Shown: piece after piece, positions 6,384 through 7,396 of the stretch
Position numbering within the stretch: position 1 is the stretch's first letter
Layout of the letters: every line of letters begins with the position of its first letter
NCBI GenBank assembly: GCA_030037105.1
Contig: JASHRY010000207.1
Span: forward strand, 1-7,396
DNA length: 7,396 nucleotides
Source of the DNA: Xanthobacteraceae bacterium
GTDB lineage: Bacteria > Pseudomonadota > Alphaproteobacteria > Rhizobiales > Xanthobacteraceae
Direction: 5' to 3'
The notes under the pieces: model-generated
The model's database searches: none
Seen by the model: only the letters and a program-made list of their open reading frames with translations
Told to the model about the DNA's origin: nothing
Made by a program: the position numbers and the translations under genes

Positions 6384-7396
6384 CAGATCGCTCCGGCGAG
6401 CGCGATCTCGCCCGACAACTGCGCGCGCGGCCGCTCGCGGGTGAGCGCAATCAGCATGCCCATGCCGTAAGCGAGCGAGATCAACGACGAGCCGCCATAA
6501 GAGATGAACGGCAGCGTCATCCCTTTCGCCGGCATGAGGTGCAGGTTCACGGCCATATTAATCGTCGATTGCAGCCCAAACAGGATCGCGAGACCGGCGG
6601 TGGCGAAACGGATGAACGGATCGTCGGCGCGCATCGCTTTCGCAAGCGCGCGGATGACGATGAAAGCGAACAGCGCGACCAGAATGAGGCAAAGGACGAT
6701 ACCGAATTCCTCCGCTGCCACGGCGAACACGAAATCGGTATGGCCCTCGGGCAGGATGCGTTTGATCGTGCCCTCGCCCGGACCGCGGCCGAACCAGCCG
6801 CCGCGGATGAATGATTCGGTCGCGATGTCGACGTTGAAGGTGTCGCCGGAGGCGGGATCGAGAAAACGGTTGATCCGCTGCGCGACGTGCGGGACCGTGT
6901 GGAACGCCACGAGGAGGCCGGCGGCCGCCGTGGCGCCAAGCCCGATCATCCAGATGAAACGCATGCCGGCCATATAGAACAGCGCCCCCCAGACGAGCGC
7001 GATCAGCATCGTCTGGCCGAAATCGGGCTGCAGCACCAACAGGGCGACGACGACGATCAACAGCACCAGCGCCACGGTGCTTGCCGGCATTTCCGGACGC
7101 TTGCCCGATTCGCCGAATAACCAGGCGATCAGGATCACGAAAGCCGGCTTGAGAAACTCCGACGGCTGGACGTTGACGCCGAGGATCACCAGCCAGCGCC
7201 GGGCGCCCTTGATCTCGGCGCCGAAATAAGGTGTCGCCGCAACCAGGATGAGGCTGACGACGAACACGATCAGGGCGAGCCTGCGGATCTCGCGCGGCGA
7301 CAGAAACGAGGTCGCGACCAGGACACAGGCGGCGGGAATGAGGAAGAGCACCTGACGGTCGACGAAATGGAACGGGTCGAGGCCGATGCGCGTGGC
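6383..7396 (-). CDS. ftsW: Septal peptidoglycan polymerase FtsW, N-terminus missing (window edge)
   Basis: FtsW is a SEDS-family multispanning membrane protein that polymerises lipid II at the septum with its partner FtsI. The window holds 337 codons. The reading frame stays open to the right edge, so roughly 45-50 N-terminal residues are probably missing. The first visible residues, ATRIGLDPFHFVDRQ, are already typical FtsW sequence, so the GTG at 7351 is an internal Val codon and not the start. Counting from the first visible codon, motifs are EIKGARRWL (61-69), GVNVQPSEFLKPA (73-85) and LQPDFGQTM (122-130). The extracellular-loop motif LPEGHTDFVFAVAAEE (215-230) includes the catalytic Asp221. 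PAKGMTLPFISYGGSS (289-304) marks the C-terminal SEDS signature. Eight or nine hydrophobic membrane segments are visible. The stop overlaps the murG ATG by one base. Confidence 0.96.
   Translation of the reverse strand, partial: ATRIGLDPFHFVDRQVLFLIPAACVLVATSFLSPREIRRLALIVFVVSLILVAATPYFGAEIKGARRWLVILGVNVQPSEFLKPAFVILIAWLFGESGKRPEMPASTVALVLLIVVVALLVLQPDFGQTMLIALVWGALFYMAGMRFIWMIGLGATAAAGLLVAFHTVPHVAQRINRFLDPASGDTFNVDIATESFIRGGWFGRGPGEGTIKRILPEGHTDFVFAVAAEEFGIVLCLILVALFAFIVIRALAKAMRADDPFIRFATAGLAILFGLQSTINMAVNLHLMPAKGMTLPFISYGGSSLISLAYGMGMLIALTRERPRAQLSGEIALAGAI
6391..6394 (-). promoter_or_regulatory. Ribosome-binding site of murG
   Basis: On the minus strand GGAG lies 7 nt before the murG ATG, inside the last codons of ftsW. 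It supports the TGATG junction between the two genes. Confidence 0.6.

Noticed and set aside
7349..7351. GTG as the start of ftsW
   Set aside because: The frame is open to the window edge and the upstream residues are typical FtsW sequence, so the gene is truncated by the window and this GTG is an internal Val codon.

Overview
The window is a single, densely packed operon segment on the minus strand: the dcw (division and cell wall) cluster of a high-GC alphaproteobacterium. Gene order, GC-rich third codon positions and the character of FtsQ and MurG suggest Hyphomicrobiales (Rhizobiales), perhaps near Bradyrhizobium or Xanthobacteraceae. That placement is inferred from recalled family resemblance, not from a search.

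In transcription order (right to left) the genes are ftsW (5' end cut off by the right edge), murG, murC, a stand-alone class I glutamine amidotransferase (GATase), murB, ddl, ftsQ, and the first about 50 codons of ftsA (cut off by the left edge). There are no RNA genes, insertion sequences, CRISPR arrays or phage genes. No real gene is visible on the plus strand; the long plus-strand reading frames are antisense shadows.

The genes act in sequence. MurB and MurC make and extend UDP-MurNAc, Ddl supplies D-Ala-D-Ala, and MurG converts lipid I to lipid II. FtsW polymerises lipid II at the septum, FtsQ recruits and regulates the divisome, and FtsA anchors FtsZ to the membrane. Five of seven junctions overlap: ftsW/murG by 1 nt, murC/GATase by 4 nt, GATase/murB by 4 nt, ddl/ftsQ by 34 nt and ftsQ/ftsA by 4 nt. 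This implies tight translational coupling. The two real gaps, murG-murC (54 bp) and murB-ddl (130 bp), both hold inverted repeats.

The most unusual element is the GATase gene between murC and murB. It has an intact Cys-His-Glu triad but no synthetase partner in the window, and it is coupled on both sides to precursor-synthesis genes. Its substrate is unknown. Secondary points of interest are the stem-loops in the two gaps, a 12-bp tandem repeat at the ddl start, a lysine-rich FtsQ tail next to the ftsA ribosome-binding site, and a substitution in the normally conserved HEQN motif of MurG.
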